Positions 48,736-60,440 of a stretch of 64,000 bases of DNA are shown one piece after another. The number at the start of each line of letters is the position of its first letter. Positions within the stretch are counted from its first letter, which is position 1. Source of the stretch: Apus apus (lineage: Eukaryota > Chordata > Aves > Apodiformes > Apodidae); the NCBI RefSeq assembly GCF_020740795.1, contig NC_067286.1:31892003-31956002 (forward strand), read 5' to 3'. Both the position numbers and the translations under genes were made by a program. Under the pieces are notes generated by a model that was given only the letters and a program-made list of their open reading frames with translations, was not told the origin of the DNA and did no database searches.

Positions 48736-50092
48736 GCCCAAAGAGGCTGTGCAATATTTGATCATCTTTATTGCAAAGAATATCAGAATTTCCCTTGCAA
48801 GTGTGGCCCTTGCTTCTCAGCCTTTGGTTGCGCTTTTCCACAAAAAGTGGAATTCATGCAAGTAGAGATTGATTTGTTGGAGTTTTTTTAAGGTTTGTAA
48901 GGGGTTTTTTAAGTTTAATGATCCATTTTATAAAGTCTCACATTGCTTTGGACAACTCTAAGTATACAGTATGGGAAGCAGAGAAAAAATATGACATGGT
49001 GTCATTTATGTAGATTTACCATAGCTGCTTTAAAACTTGCAGAGGATTTTAGGTGTAAGGCCAAGCTCTAATCTCTTTCCAGAGCTCTAAGAAGGACTTC
49101 AGAGTACTAGCAATTAAAGAATTGTATTCCCTCTGTACCATGCAGCAGTCACCTGGAAAACATGTTTTTTTGGTCTCAAACTGCATTCTGCAGAAGGGCA
49201 TAGTGCCTTGGGCTGTGCCCAGACCTTCTGTAAGCGGCAGAGATACAGACTGCTTCCTGACCTCCTTCCTTGCCCACTAACAAGCTACAAGAGTGCACAG
49301 CAGGGAAAATTGACATGTCTAACTTGAGCACTTCTGGAGACTGACAGGGTATGCTCACTGTGGCTTTCTCTGTGGGGGGATCCTAGATGCTGATGGAAAT
49401 AGTGAGTGCTGATTTTTGCTGACATAATAGTCCTGGAGTTTTGTGTATTTTCTCACACAAAGAAGAACTGCCTGGTACTGACAAGTGCTGGCATTTTGTC
49501 ATCTCTGAAGCAGTGGTACAATCCACTGTAATGTATGCTATGGTGAATCCTCAAAAAAAGATGTCTCTTTCCTTGAGCTAGTATTTTTAACTTGCTGACA
49601 TGTTCTTAGAATTCAGATCAGCTATTTACATGCCTGTCACGCACATTGCATCCTTTTCTTCCCTTTTCTGGGGTCAGCTGTCCTGCGGAACACACACATT
49701 TTCCCCTATTTGTTGAATAGGCTTTAGGACAATCATAGTAGGCAGTCTCAAGAAGAATTAAGTACACACAAGACATTATGAGTCAGTCAATAAAAAAGCC
49801 TCCATAAAGGCAGAATTTTAAAGACTTAACAGCTTTCCCTTACTACTGGATGGCTCGTCAGACAAAACTGCTTACTAATCTTTCTCACTTAGCTTGCAAC
49901 CGACTGTGATCCTTAGACAAACTAGCACACAATATTGTTTCATGAATCTGTAGCAGCAGATGTTCCCCCCACAATAACCTTTCTAGGTTTGTTTCAGCTT
50001 TTTTATATTCCATTAAAGTATATTTAATGAGAAGTATTTATCTCCATTCTGGTATCTTAAGTTCAGTTACACTCAGTGAAATGGAAAGTCAT
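48736..50092. other. Intergenic DNA, nothing recognised
   Basis: No gene or repeat recognised. Confidence 0.6.
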
Positions 50093-51705
50093 GGAATCAT
50101 AGAACGGTTTGGGTTGGAGGGACATTTAAAGGCTGTCTAGTCCAACTTCCCTGAAGTAAGCAGGGACATCTTCAAACTAGATCAGGTTGCTCAGAGCCCT
50201 ATCCAACCTGACCTTGAATGTTTTCAGGGATGGCACATCTACCACCTCTCTGGGCAACCTGTTCCAGTGTTTCACCACCCTCATAAAAAAATATTATTTT
50301 TTATATCCAGTCTAAATCTACACTCTTGTAGTTTAAAATCAATACCCCTTCTCCTGTTGAAACAGGACCTACTAAAAAGTTTGTCTCCATCTTTCTGATA
50401 GGCCCCCTTTATGGGAAGGCCATGAGAAGGTCTCCCCTGAGCCTTCTCTTGCCCAGGCTGAACTCCAACTCTTTCAGCACTTCCCTCATAGGAGAGGTGT
50501 TCCATCCCTCTGATAATTTTTGTGACCCTCATCTGGACCTGCTCCAACAGGCATATGTCTTTTAAGTGCTGAGGACTGCAGAGCTGGACACAGTATCCCA
50601 GGTGGGGTCTCACCCGATTAGAGGGGGAGAATCACCATCCTCAACCTGCTGGACATGCTTCTTTTGATGAAGCCCAGGGTATTGTTGGCTTTCTGGGCTG
50701 TTAATGCACTTGTCAGCTCATGTCCAGCTTTTCATCTACCAATACACCCAAGTTCTTCTTGGCTAGGCTGCTCTCAATCCCTCCATTCCCCAGCCTCTAT
50801 TGATACTGGGGGTTGCCCCAACCCAGGTGAAGGACCTTGAACTTGGCCTTGTTGTACGTTATGAGGGTCACATAGGACCACTTCTTGAGCTTGTCCATGT
50901 CCCCCTGGATGGCATCCCGTCCCTCAGGCATGTCAACCCCACCGCTCAGCTTGGTGTAATCTGCACATTTACTGAGGGTGCACTGTATCCCACTGTCTGA
51001 GTCACTGATGAAGATATGAAACAGGTCCAAATACAGGCCTCTGAAGGACAGCACTCGTTACTGCTCTCCACTTGGACATTGTGCTGTTGACCACTATTCT
51101 CTGGATACAACAATCCAACCAATTCCTCATCCACAAATCGTCCCATCCATCACATCCATATCTCTCCAATTTAGAGAGAAGGATGTTGTGGGAGATCGTG
51201 CCAAAGGCCTTACAGAAATTCAGATATACAGCATCCATAGGTCTTCCCTTGTCCACTGATGGATCCCTTGATCCATGATCCCTTCTATGTCCATGCTGTC
51301 ACAGAAGGCCACTAGGCTGGTCAGGCAAGACTTATCTTTGGTGAAGCCTTGCTGGCTGTGTTGAATCGTCTCCCTGTCCTCCATGTGCCTCAGTGTAGTT
51401 TCTAAGATCTATTCTATGATCTTTCCAGGCACAGAGGTGAGGCTGACAGGTTGGTAACTCCTGGGGTCCCTTTTTAAAAATGGATGCAATGTTTCCCTTT
51501 TTCCATTCACCAGGTATTTCAGCTGACTGCCGTGACTTTTTGGGTACCATGGAGAGTGGCTTGGTAACTACATGGGCCAATTCCCTCAGGACTCTGGGAT
51601 GAATCTCACCTACTCAGGAGGTGTGGGAAGAAGGGGTGCCAGAGAATACTGAGGCAAGAAAATGTTGAGCACCTCAGCCTTCTCCTCATTGTGCCTAACT
51701 AAAAT
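50093..51705 (-). mobile_element. CR1 LINE, 1.6 kb (linker, reverse transcriptase and tail)
   Basis: The minus strand, from right to left, holds the pre-RT linker (TEALNIFLASVF-like, near 51650), VPEDW-equivalent IPGEWKKGNIASIF (51490), VYLNFCKAFGTISHN (51230) and FISDSDSGIQCTLSKCADYTKLSGG (about 51000). The FADD motif is decayed to CADY. It continues through MRPHLGYCVQLC (50600) to the tail AATCATAGAACGG at 50093. Several frameshifts show it is inactive. It is one of the longest CR1 copies in the window, but the endonuclease domain is missing. Confidence 0.92.
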
Positions 51706-52171
51706 ACAAATCAATTAAAGTTCAGATTATATTTGTTGTAATTAAGTGAGAAAACAAGTAACCCAGAGAAGACTAGACCTAGTTTTTTCATGTGGAGCAC
51801 AACTGTAGCAGAGGCTAATGACAGAGGCCAGGCATAAGATGAGCTACTACTACCAATACACAGTACTATTTCCAATAGCTGCTCTTTCCACTAAAACAAC
51901 AGTCATACACAATTAAATGTTATATTTAAAATAAATTAACTATGAGATCCAGTTTTCTTATTTCTTTTTACATTTATTTTAGATCAAACTTTAACCTTGC
52001 AATGATAAATTAAATCCTGTATAATGCCATCTACATGTTTCTGGTGCACATCTTTCCAACTGATATGCTTCCCTTGCCACACCACTTGCTTCAGTGCAGG
52101 CTAAGCTACTTGTATTTCTAGTCCATTGGCAAATATCAAGAAAGCAGACAAACTCTGCTGTCCCTTGGCAC
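51706..52171. other. Intergenic DNA between CR1 and LTR
   Basis: AT-rich, nothing recognised. The outer part of the next LTR could begin here if its left edge is misplaced. Confidence 0.5.
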
Positions 52172-52972
52172 TGCCCAGCTGTACTAGACACATCCCTGAC
52201 CTTGTTCTATTTCTTCTCAAGTCACTAATCAGATGCAAACAGGACTAAGAGAAAACAAATAACAGAGCTTAAATACCTCACCCCATCCCTCCCTTCTTCC
52301 TGGGCCCAAATTACTTTGTTTCCTGTTTCTCTACCTTCTTTCCCCCAGTGGCACAGGGGGACAGGGAATGGGGTTTATAGTCAGTGCGTTTTTTTGCTGC
52401 TCCTTCCTCCTCAGGGAGAAGAATTCTTCAGTTTTCCCCTTCTCCAATGTGGGGTCCCTCCCATGGGAGAGAGTCTTGCACGAACCTCTGCAACATGAGT
52501 CCTTCCCACAAGGTGCAGTCCCCCATGAACAAACTGCTCCAGAGTGGGCTGCCCACAGAGCCACGGCCTGCTTCAGGAACAGTCTCCTCCCCTGGTGCAG
52601 GGTCCTCCACGGCTGCAGATCCACATGAGCTCCACCGTGGTCTTTCAAGGGCTGCTCCACGATGCTCCTCCATGGGTTGCAGGGCCTGCAGTCTCACCAC
52701 AGGCTGCAGGAGAACCTCTGCTCGGGCACCTACTCCCCCTCCTTCCTCACCGACTTCGGTTTCTCTGCTCCTGCATTGCTCTCCCCACCCCCTCTCCTCT
52801 GCCCTGAGCTCTTACAGCAGTTTGTTTCCCCTTCTTGAACATGTTAATCGCAGAGGTGCATCCCTTGTGGACGGTGGGCCCGACCTTAGCCAGAGGCAGG
52901 GCTGGAATTTTTGAGCCGGGGGAGCTTTCAAGCAGCTTCTCACAGGAGCCGCTGCGCCACACCAACCCAACA
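52172..52972 (-). mobile_element. Probable solitary LTR with internal imperfect repeats (about 800 bases)
   Basis: Read on the minus strand it starts TGTTGGGTTGGTGTGGCGCA, matching a familiar bird LTR start. The body holds imperfect repeats of about 50 to 60 bases built around CTGCTCCA / CCCATGG / GGGCTGC blocks (52440..52720), typical of that LTR's U3. A TATTTAAG box (about 52279..52272, minus) precedes a short R/U5. Flanks TGGCAC (52166..52171) and GGGCAC (52973..52978) match at five of six bases, which sets the left edge tentatively. The several overlapping 70-180 codon frames here come from its stop-poor GC composition and are not genes. No retroviral gene is present. Confidence 0.65.
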
Positions 52973-52978
52973 GGGCAC

Positions 52979-54519
52979 CCAGAGGGTGAGCTGTTAATGC
53001 CAAAGAAAAGAATCTGTGTAAATTAATAGGATAAGCCAAGTGGTAATGAATTTTAAAGATCATGTTTAAAACTTAGCGTTTCTTTGGTTTCTTTGGGTTT
53101 TGTTGTTGTTGGTTTTAATTCTGCTTTGAGCATTACCCTTCACAGGTGTTAACAGACAAGTTTACTATGGGCACAAAACTGCTGATAAAATAGTTCCTCA
53201 CAGTCCCCAAGCACAGGGCTCTGGACTCTGCTGCCACTGAGACCTTTCTTCCTTCTAATTACCAGTTTCTGGGATATCTCATTTACAGAAGCTTCCTGGG
53301 TCACTTCTGAGATGCTGTTTGAGTCTATTGATTCAGTCCTGTGTTATTTTCATTTTTTCCTCCGAGACTGAACCACATGCTACTGGCCTTCCTGCCTTTG
53401 GACTAGACAGAACTTTGCATCCTACTGCTGTTGTGTTACAGGTGTACACACAAATATGCAGGCAATAAATATGTACCAGCTCCTAGTTATTTCACCTTCT
53501 GTTCTCCTCAGTGGTATGTTGTCAGTGTTCACCCATCTAACAAAACCTTCCTGAGCAGGCTGATCCCAAGAAACAAGAATGCTGCAGAGACCATCCACAT
53601 CAAGAAGCATTTGCTGAAGTTTCCTCCCCATGCTAAGGGCTTGTCTGTGAGTTGAAATTTGCTACACTTGGACATTCTGAAATGGCTCTTGGTGTGAGTC
53701 TAGGCTTGTAATAGCTCTAGGCTTGTAATAGCTCTAGGCTTATACCAAACCAGTTATTCCCTAATGCCTGTCCTGATTATTTTAAGCACAGACAAACTGT
53801 AGCAGTAGCTCAGCCAGAAGTAGCAGCAAACATGCTGGAGTAAACAGGGTGCTGACAACTGCTGGTGTTTTACATAGGAGGTCACAGAGCCCTACTTTGA
53901 GCTGGATTCCTTTAAATGTTAGTTGCTGCCTGGAGCACTGTTTACAGTAGTGCTCCCTCCGCTGAGGTGAACTACTGGTAGCAACAATGGAAAATTCTAG
54001 TTGAAAAAAAGTAAATATCTTTAGACACAACTAAAGAAAAGTTGTTTAAGGAAATCACAGTAGCAATTTCACTTCCAGAGACACAGCATTACTTGGCAGT
54101 AATGTTTGTACAGATCAGTGAGAATTAAAATTCAGTTATGTAACCTCACCTATTGTTTCAAGGGCAAGAATAATCTCCCAAGTGTAGTTTATCTACATAT
54201 ATTTTCAAAACAATATCTTTACCTGACATAAGTGGCATCTCCAGCAGCTTTTTATTAGTCTGTCCATTTTGCTCCCTTTCTAGCCTGGTGACTCTCTAAG
54301 TCCAGATGCCTCCTCAGTAGGGCAGGGCTGCTAACCTGAAGGTAAAAATTATGTCCCTGAAGTCCTGCCCCTGACCTTCTCATCTCCTGGAGCTCTAAAC
54401 TCAAGTGGTAGCAACTCATCTGGGGTCCTCAAGCAGCCAGTGGCTGCCTGTGGACAGGGTTAGCATGTGTGACATTTCAGAATTGGTTTTCTTGGGATAC
54501 AGGCACTGAGAATCTCATC
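52979..54519. other. Intergenic DNA with a small tandem repeat
   Basis: No gene recognised. A 17-base unit TAGGCTTGTAATAGCTC repeats about 2.4 times at 53701..53741. Confidence 0.6.
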
Positions 54520-54552
54520 ATCTCCATGCACAAGTGAGCTTGCCCTGCACTG

Positions 54553-54732
54553 GAAGGCTGCTGTCTAATTACTCTCTCATAACACGGTCTGCCAAACCTG
54601 CACTGTCTTTGTGTCAGCAGTGAAAGCATCAGCCACAAGAGCAGCTCCTTGGCTCGGTCTTTGAAGAGAGTTATATACAAGCGCCAGAATCTCAGAATGC
54701 TGTTTTTCCAGCTTAGTAGGCAGGTGAGGATT
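54553..54732. repeat. Direct repeat, copy A (180 bases)
   Basis: This stretch aligns without gaps to 55957..56136 in the same orientation, with about 15 differences in 180 bases (roughly 92% identity by hand count). Weaker similarity extends leftward to about 54520, with small indels. Both copies carry a TATATA-like GTTATATACA segment. I recognise no repeat family. Confidence 0.92.
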
Positions 54733-54960
54733 CACGGTGTATAATAAAATGTATAATATATATCTATTCAGATATCTCTGGTAATATACAGAAATATATG
54801 GATAATTACAATATAGGTCAATAACACTATTCTACATAATAGTAAATATATAATATATATGATGCTGATAAGCTCTATAGTGATCTGTTATGTCTAGATA
54901 TATAGAGAGCTAAGGATCTCAATAACGAGATATAGATCTAGATATACAAAAATTGGAATC
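54733..54960. repeat. AT-rich, TATA-rich low-complexity stretch
   Basis: Degenerate ATATAT, AGATAT and TAATATA units fill about 220 bases directly after direct repeat A. It is a DNA-unwinding or expansion-prone sequence rather than a gene. Confidence 0.8.
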
Positions 54961-55956
54961 AGTGCTGTTTGGAAGCTTTTTCAGAGAATTGGTTGGCAGC
55001 TTAACTAGAGAACGCTACAGAAAATATCCTCTTTACAAGAATCTCTACCTCTTTTTATTTGCATGAATCCTCTGTTGTCTGCAACTAGGAAAGGAATTAG
55101 CAGTTACTTTATTTTATTTTCACTGAAACCATTCACTGAAACTACTGAGCTCATCCTGCATTATTCAGACAATATACTAAATCAGGCTTTTGTAAGACCT
55201 CTGTGCTGAGTAAGAAAGTCAGGAATCTGCTGGGTGGTGGGTTTTACAGATTCTAGCAGCTGATGCATCTTTCGTCCTTCAAACTGTAGGAAAGTCGCAG
55301 TAGTACCAAGTGGCTGACAAGGAATGATGTATCACACTCTGCTGGCAACTCTACCTTGGGCAATGGCAATCATGTGCCTTGTGCTGTTTGAAACTACTTG
55401 GTAAGTCTTGTAATGGCTGATAGGAAATGCTGTGCTCTTACTGGTGTGTTTATTTTGCCAAGTAAGAAGACTCAAGCTTGAGTTGAACCACTTTGTGCTT
55501 GCAAGGCATTATGTCTCATCATCTAGCTGGGGCATAATATTAACCACAAGACAAATTCGAAGGCAGGCGTGGAACACCATAAAGGATGTTGAAAGATTTT
55601 ATGTAAGGACAGACACAGCATCTCTGGCTTATCAGAAATCTTTTGAAATTCGAGTGTGTAAATGCTGACGGCTATGGCTCTGTCTTTGGAGGAAACTGGA
55701 ACATCTGAAACTCTCTCTTCCAATGTTTTGCTTGCAGTGGTAACAAGATTGCAAGAAACTGTGTTGCACTGAGTCTTACTGAGACTGTCCAGGGATACTG
55801 GGAAGCAAGACAAACTGCAGTTTCTTGGACACAGCAAAGAATGTCTTACACTGGGAAGACACTGACCTGATTTCAGATGTTGATTGCTAGAAAGTGACTT
55901 GGCTTTTGATGGCTTCCCTTCATCTGAGCAAGTGAAGGCTTGGGTTGCACTGAGGT
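54961..55956. other. Single-copy DNA between the direct repeats
   Basis: No gene or repeat recognised. No retroviral coding remnants are seen, which argues against the flanking repeats being LTRs of one provirus. Confidence 0.55.
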
Positions 55957-56136
55957 GAAGGCTGCTGGCTAATTGCCCTCTCACAACACTGTCTGGCAAA
56001 CCTGCACTGTCTTTGAGTCAGCAGTGAAAGCATCAGCTACAAGAGCAGCTCCTTGGCTCAGTCTTTGAAGGGAGTTATATACAGGTGACAGAATGTCAAA
56101 ATGCTGTTTTTCCAGCTTAGTAGGCAGGTGAGGATT
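55957..56136. repeat. Direct repeat, copy B (180 bases)
   Basis: Partner of 54553..54732, with copy starts 1,404 bases apart. Similarity extends leftward to about 55918 (CAAGTGA and TGCACTG blocks) with short indels, and ends at the GAGGATT block. Confidence 0.92.
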
Positions 56137-56904
56137 GATGTTTTTTCCTAATAAAAGCAGCACAATACAAGGAAGGATGAAGGACAGGCTTGCACAGACA
56201 GTAAGTTCCTCTTTGTTATTAAATGTTTTTATAGAGGTAGCTCAAAGAAACCTCAGTGAAGAGAAGAAAACCCTCCTCTTAGATATGAAGGCATGCTCTT
56301 AGGATTAAGAATTTCAATTAGAGTTGTCAAGTGATTGAATGGCTCATAGGCTGGATATTGTGTACTCAGGATGTTTAAAAAGCCCATATAGCATATTCAG
56401 AATGTCTTTTAAAAGAAAACTTCTTTTTGGTCTTTGGAAAGAGAATCTTTTAGATATGCACTCACTGTGAAGTGGCACAGTGTTCACTTCCCAAAGCTGC
56501 AAACTAGATCAAATAGGGACAGCAAACTGTGAATCTCTTATCCCTTATATAGATAACTGAGTAATAGGTGTATGTATCTGTATCCATCTACCTACATGTA
56601 TGATTCTTCAATACAGATATGAAAAATCCCACATCAAATCACTTCATAGTTTTGAAGTTCAGATCTCAAATCTTAGGTTATTTGAGAATTCAAGCTGCAC
56701 ATGCAAGCCTGATTTAGCACTGGTGCAAATGCATTATGGTATAGATGTGACAACGTACAGTTGCTTGACCTCGTGGGGTTTTCCTCAGAACACTTACCTC
56801 ATCTGACCCTACAACGAACATTTTTTCTATTGAATGATGCAGAGTAAGGTAATGCTTAAGTAAAAATACTGTTTGAAAACGTTATTAGTCTGGGTAAAAT
56901 CGGT
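56137..56904. other. Intergenic DNA, nothing recognised
   Basis: No gene or repeat recognised before the CR1. Confidence 0.6.
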
Positions 56905-58366
56905 CTATGGGTAACAGGAGAGGTGCCTGAGGACTGGAGGATAGCAAATGTCACACCAGTCTACAAGAAGGGCAAGAAGGAGGACCCGGGTAACTATAGA
57001 CCGGTCAGCCTCACCTCCATCCCTGGAAAGGTGATGGAACAACTTGTTCTTGTCACTATCTCCAGGCATATCAAGGATATGGGGGTCATCAGGAGCAGTC
57101 AGCATGGTTTTATCAAGGGTAAATCATGTTTGACTAACCTCATAGCCTTCTATGAGGAAATTACTAGGTGGATAGATGATGGTAGAGCGGTAGATGTGGT
57201 ATACCTTGATTTCAGTAAAGCATTTGACACTGTCTCCCACAGCATCCTTGTAGATAAGTTGATCAGGTATGGGTTTGATGATCAGGTAGTGAGATGGATC
57301 AAGAACTGGTTGAAAGGAAGGAGTCAGAGAGTTGTAGTCAATGGGGCAGAATCTGGTTGGAGGTGTGTGACTAGTGGAGTCCCTCAGGGGTCGGTACTGG
57401 GACCGGTGTTGTTCAACATCTTCATCAACGACCTGGATGAGGGTATAGAATGTACCCTCAGCAAGTTTGCTGATGACACTAAGCTGGGAGGAGTGGCTGA
57501 CACACCAGAAGGCTGTGCTGCCATTCAGAGGGACTTAGACAGGCTGGAGAGTTGGGCGGGGAGAAACATGATGAAGTTCAACAAGGGCAAGTGTAGAGTT
57601 CTGCATTTGGGGAAGAAAAACACCATGCACCAGTACAGGTTGGGGGCTGACCTGCTGGAGAGCAGTGTAGGAGAAAGGGACCTGGGAATCCTGGTAGACA
57701 GGAGGATGACCATGAGCCAGCAATGTGCCCTTGTGGCCAAGAAGGCCAACGGCATCCTGGGGTGCATTAGAAAGGGTGTGGTTAGTAGGTCAAGAGAGGT
57801 TCTCCTACCTCTTTATTCTGCATTGGTGAGGCCGCATCTGGAGTATTGTGTCCAGTTCTGGGCCCCTCAGTTCAAGAAGGACAGGGATCTGCTTGAGAGA
57901 GTCCAGCGCAGAGCTACAAAGATGATTAAGGGAGTAGAACATCTCCCTTATGAGGAGAGGCTGAGGGAGCTGGGTCTCTTTAGCTTGGAGAAAAGGAGAC
58001 TGAGGGGTGACCTCATTAATGTTTACAAATACGTAAGGGGTGAGTGTCAGGGAGATGGAGTTAGGCTTTTCTCAGTGATGACCAGTGATAGGACAAGGGG
58101 TAATGGGTGGAAATTGGAGCATAGGAGGTTCAAGGTGAATATACGAAAAAATTTTTTTACTGTGAGAGTGACAGAGCACTGGAACAGGCTGCCCAGAGAG
58201 GTTGTGGAGTCTCCTTCACTGGAGACATTCAAAACCCACCTGGATGCGTTCTTGTGTGATGTGCTCTAGGTGACCCTGCTCTAGCAGAGGGGGTTGGACT
58301 AGATGATCTTTCGAGGTCCCTTCCAACCCCTAAGATTCTATGATTCTATGATTCTATGATTCTATT
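56905..58366 (+). mobile_element. CR1 LINE with an intact reverse-transcriptase frame, 5'-truncated
   Basis: One open frame (56923..58269, 448 codons) has no stop or frameshift. Counted from 56923, [10 protein letters not shown] (residues 93-102, motif A) holds a catalytic aspartate, [11 protein letters not shown] (151-161) is motif B, and FADD (182-185) carries the catalytic pair. The C-terminal region follows ([36 protein letters not shown]). The frame's first codon is GTG in place of the valine of VPEDWR, so it is a truncated ORF2, not a gene start. CR1 ORF2 is usually close to 1,000 residues; the whole endonuclease half is missing, so it cannot retrotranspose. The 3' UTR ends in ATTCTATG repeats at about 58330..58364. 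It is the least decayed CR1 here. Confidence 0.97.
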
Positions 58367-60127
58367 CTTGCTTCTCCCTGATTTTGAGTGCAATGGGAGA
58401 ACATATTTGCTCCTGCAAATTGCATCGTCCCTAACTAATATCAGGTAAAACAACCATTACCCTCTGGTTTAAATACATGCTCTGAGAGAGAAATTCAGAA
58501 CAGATCCCTAACAAGAACCAATTAACTAAGTACTGCCAATGAGCTTCAGTAACAATCCTAAGAGTTATAAAGGCCTACCATCCCATGGGAAAGGAGGCAG
58601 AAAAGGATCCTTTCACCAAGCATAAATCTTATTTTATATTAGATTACAAACACGCTGACTAGCTGACCCAGTTTTACTTCTGCATATAATACCATATTCT
58701 ACTCCTTGCTTACAAAACTCTAACTCCTATTGAGATGTCAGAAATAGCAGTAGTTATTTTACCTTTAAAGCAACAAAAGCCACTTTCTCTACCACTGCTG
58801 CAAGACAGCTCCACAAGATAATATGATCATAATTAAAATAATAACTGATCTTCCAACAATTTAATTCAAGCAACTCAGTGTTGCCAAAAAAGAAAGTTAG
58901 GTAATAAGTGTAAGGAATAAACACTTCACAGGTAGGTAAATGGTCCACAATTTATTTAGTCAGCTCTGCTCACCTGCATAGAAAGCACAGATTCTCACCC
59001 AAGCTCTGTGGGAACTGGGAGGTGAGGTGAGAGGAGAGGTTTTTAAATTGCCAGATGAAGCTGACACTTGAATGCACCTCCTCAGCTCTGCTGTTGTGGC
59101 CTCTGGAAAACAATAATAACTTATAATACTTTGGGAAAATGAACACTGCATGCATTCATTTGCCTTTTTTCATGATTCATCCTCAAACTGTGGTGCTTTT
59201 GTGGTTTGTTTTTCTTTACTTTTAAAAAGCTTAGAAATTTCTGGGTTTGTAATAATCTAATTAATAGTTTTTCAGAGCATAATTTTACCTATTTTGATTA
59301 TTTCCTGCCTTTTCCATGCTTTTGTCTTATTTATTCAGGAAATGTTTTATATCCTCCTTATCTGTTTGTCTCTCATCCCTTGCTTCCTTTTCTAAATGAA
59401 AACAGACTCAGCATACCTTAGCTTGATGATCATCTCTAATTTCCACCCTTCATTTTCTTCACTTTCAGCTAGTGATTATTGGATAAATAAGAATCTGCTT
59501 GTAGAATTATGTGATTTAATTAAAAAAAGAAGGATACAAATTTCCCAATGTGATTGGAAAAGACAGGAAAAATAAAAATATGAGTTTTGTATGAAGAAGG
59601 ACAGCACTAGTGAGATACTACTGTCACAGCTGGTGACATGCCCTCTCGTGGTCATACTGCTACAAAAGCAATCCTTTATTTTAATAAAAGGCAGGGTACT
59701 CTTCAGCTAGTACTTAAACATTTTAGTTTGGTAAGACTAGTTTTAAAAGCAAGTGTCAGAGCCCTAAAATTTCAACTTGGTGCACACAACCATGCTACAA
59801 GGAGAGAAACATCAGCTAGGAAAAAGTGAAATCATGTGTCAAAATGTCTACACAGTTTTAGGGTGTAGTTTTCATGGCGGTATGCTGGAAATACAGATTA
59901 ACATTCCCTATTCTGAAATAAAAAGGACTTCAGCAGGTGGTTTATGTCTATTGCATATTTTCTATAGACTTCCGATGTTACATATTGAATCCTAAAGTTA
60001 AATAAGCAGACTTGGAAGACATAAGACATAATGACAAGACTTAATTTCTTTCCAGATGTCACTGTCTCAATGAAGCAGGACTCCTTGAGTTGGAGTCTAA
60101 CTGTGGCCTTTTTTTTTTTTTCATTGA
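58367..60127. other. Intergenic DNA, nothing recognised
   Basis: No gene or repeat recognised. A T-tract lies near 60110. Confidence 0.6.
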
Positions 60128-60440
60128 ATCATAAAGTCATAGAATGGCTAGAGTTGGAAGGGACCTTAAAAGTCATCTAGTTCCAACCCCCCTGCATGAG
60201 CAGGGACACCTCCCGCTACATCAGGTTGCTCAAAGCCCCATCCACCTTGGCCTTGAACAGTTCCAGGGATGGGAGCCTCCACAGCTTCTCTGGACAACCT
60301 GTTCCAGTCTCTCATCACCCTCACTCTAAAGAATTTCCTCCTAATGTCTACCTTCTTCCAGTTTAAAGCCATTACACCTTGTCCTATCACTACCTGCCCT
60401 TGTAAAAAGTCCCTCCCCAGCTTCCTGAGGTTTATTCCTA
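60128..60440 (-). mobile_element. CR1 LINE, 3' end fragment
   Basis: The tail ATAAAGTCATAGAATGG is followed by AGTTGGAAGGGACCTTAAAA and CCCCCCTGCATGAGCAGGGA, classic avian CR1 3' UTR. Minus-strand coding then shows RRKFFRVRVMRDWNRLSREAV and KPVGINLRKLGRDF. The ORF2 end is frameshifted. It is 5'-truncated near 60440. Confidence 0.93.

Noticed and set aside
52331..52965. Overlapping frames up to 176 codons on both strands
   Set aside because: They come from the stop-poor, GC-richer LTR. No env, gag or other domain is visible.
54553..56136. The direct repeats as paired LTRs of one provirus
   Set aside because: The internal 1.2 kb shows no gag, pol or env remnants and I could not define TG..CA edges or target duplications.
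56923..58269. The 448-codon frame as a host or viral gene
   Set aside because: It is the C-terminal half of CR1 LINE ORF2 in a 5'-truncated insertion with the CR1 tail. It is neither viral nor a host gene.
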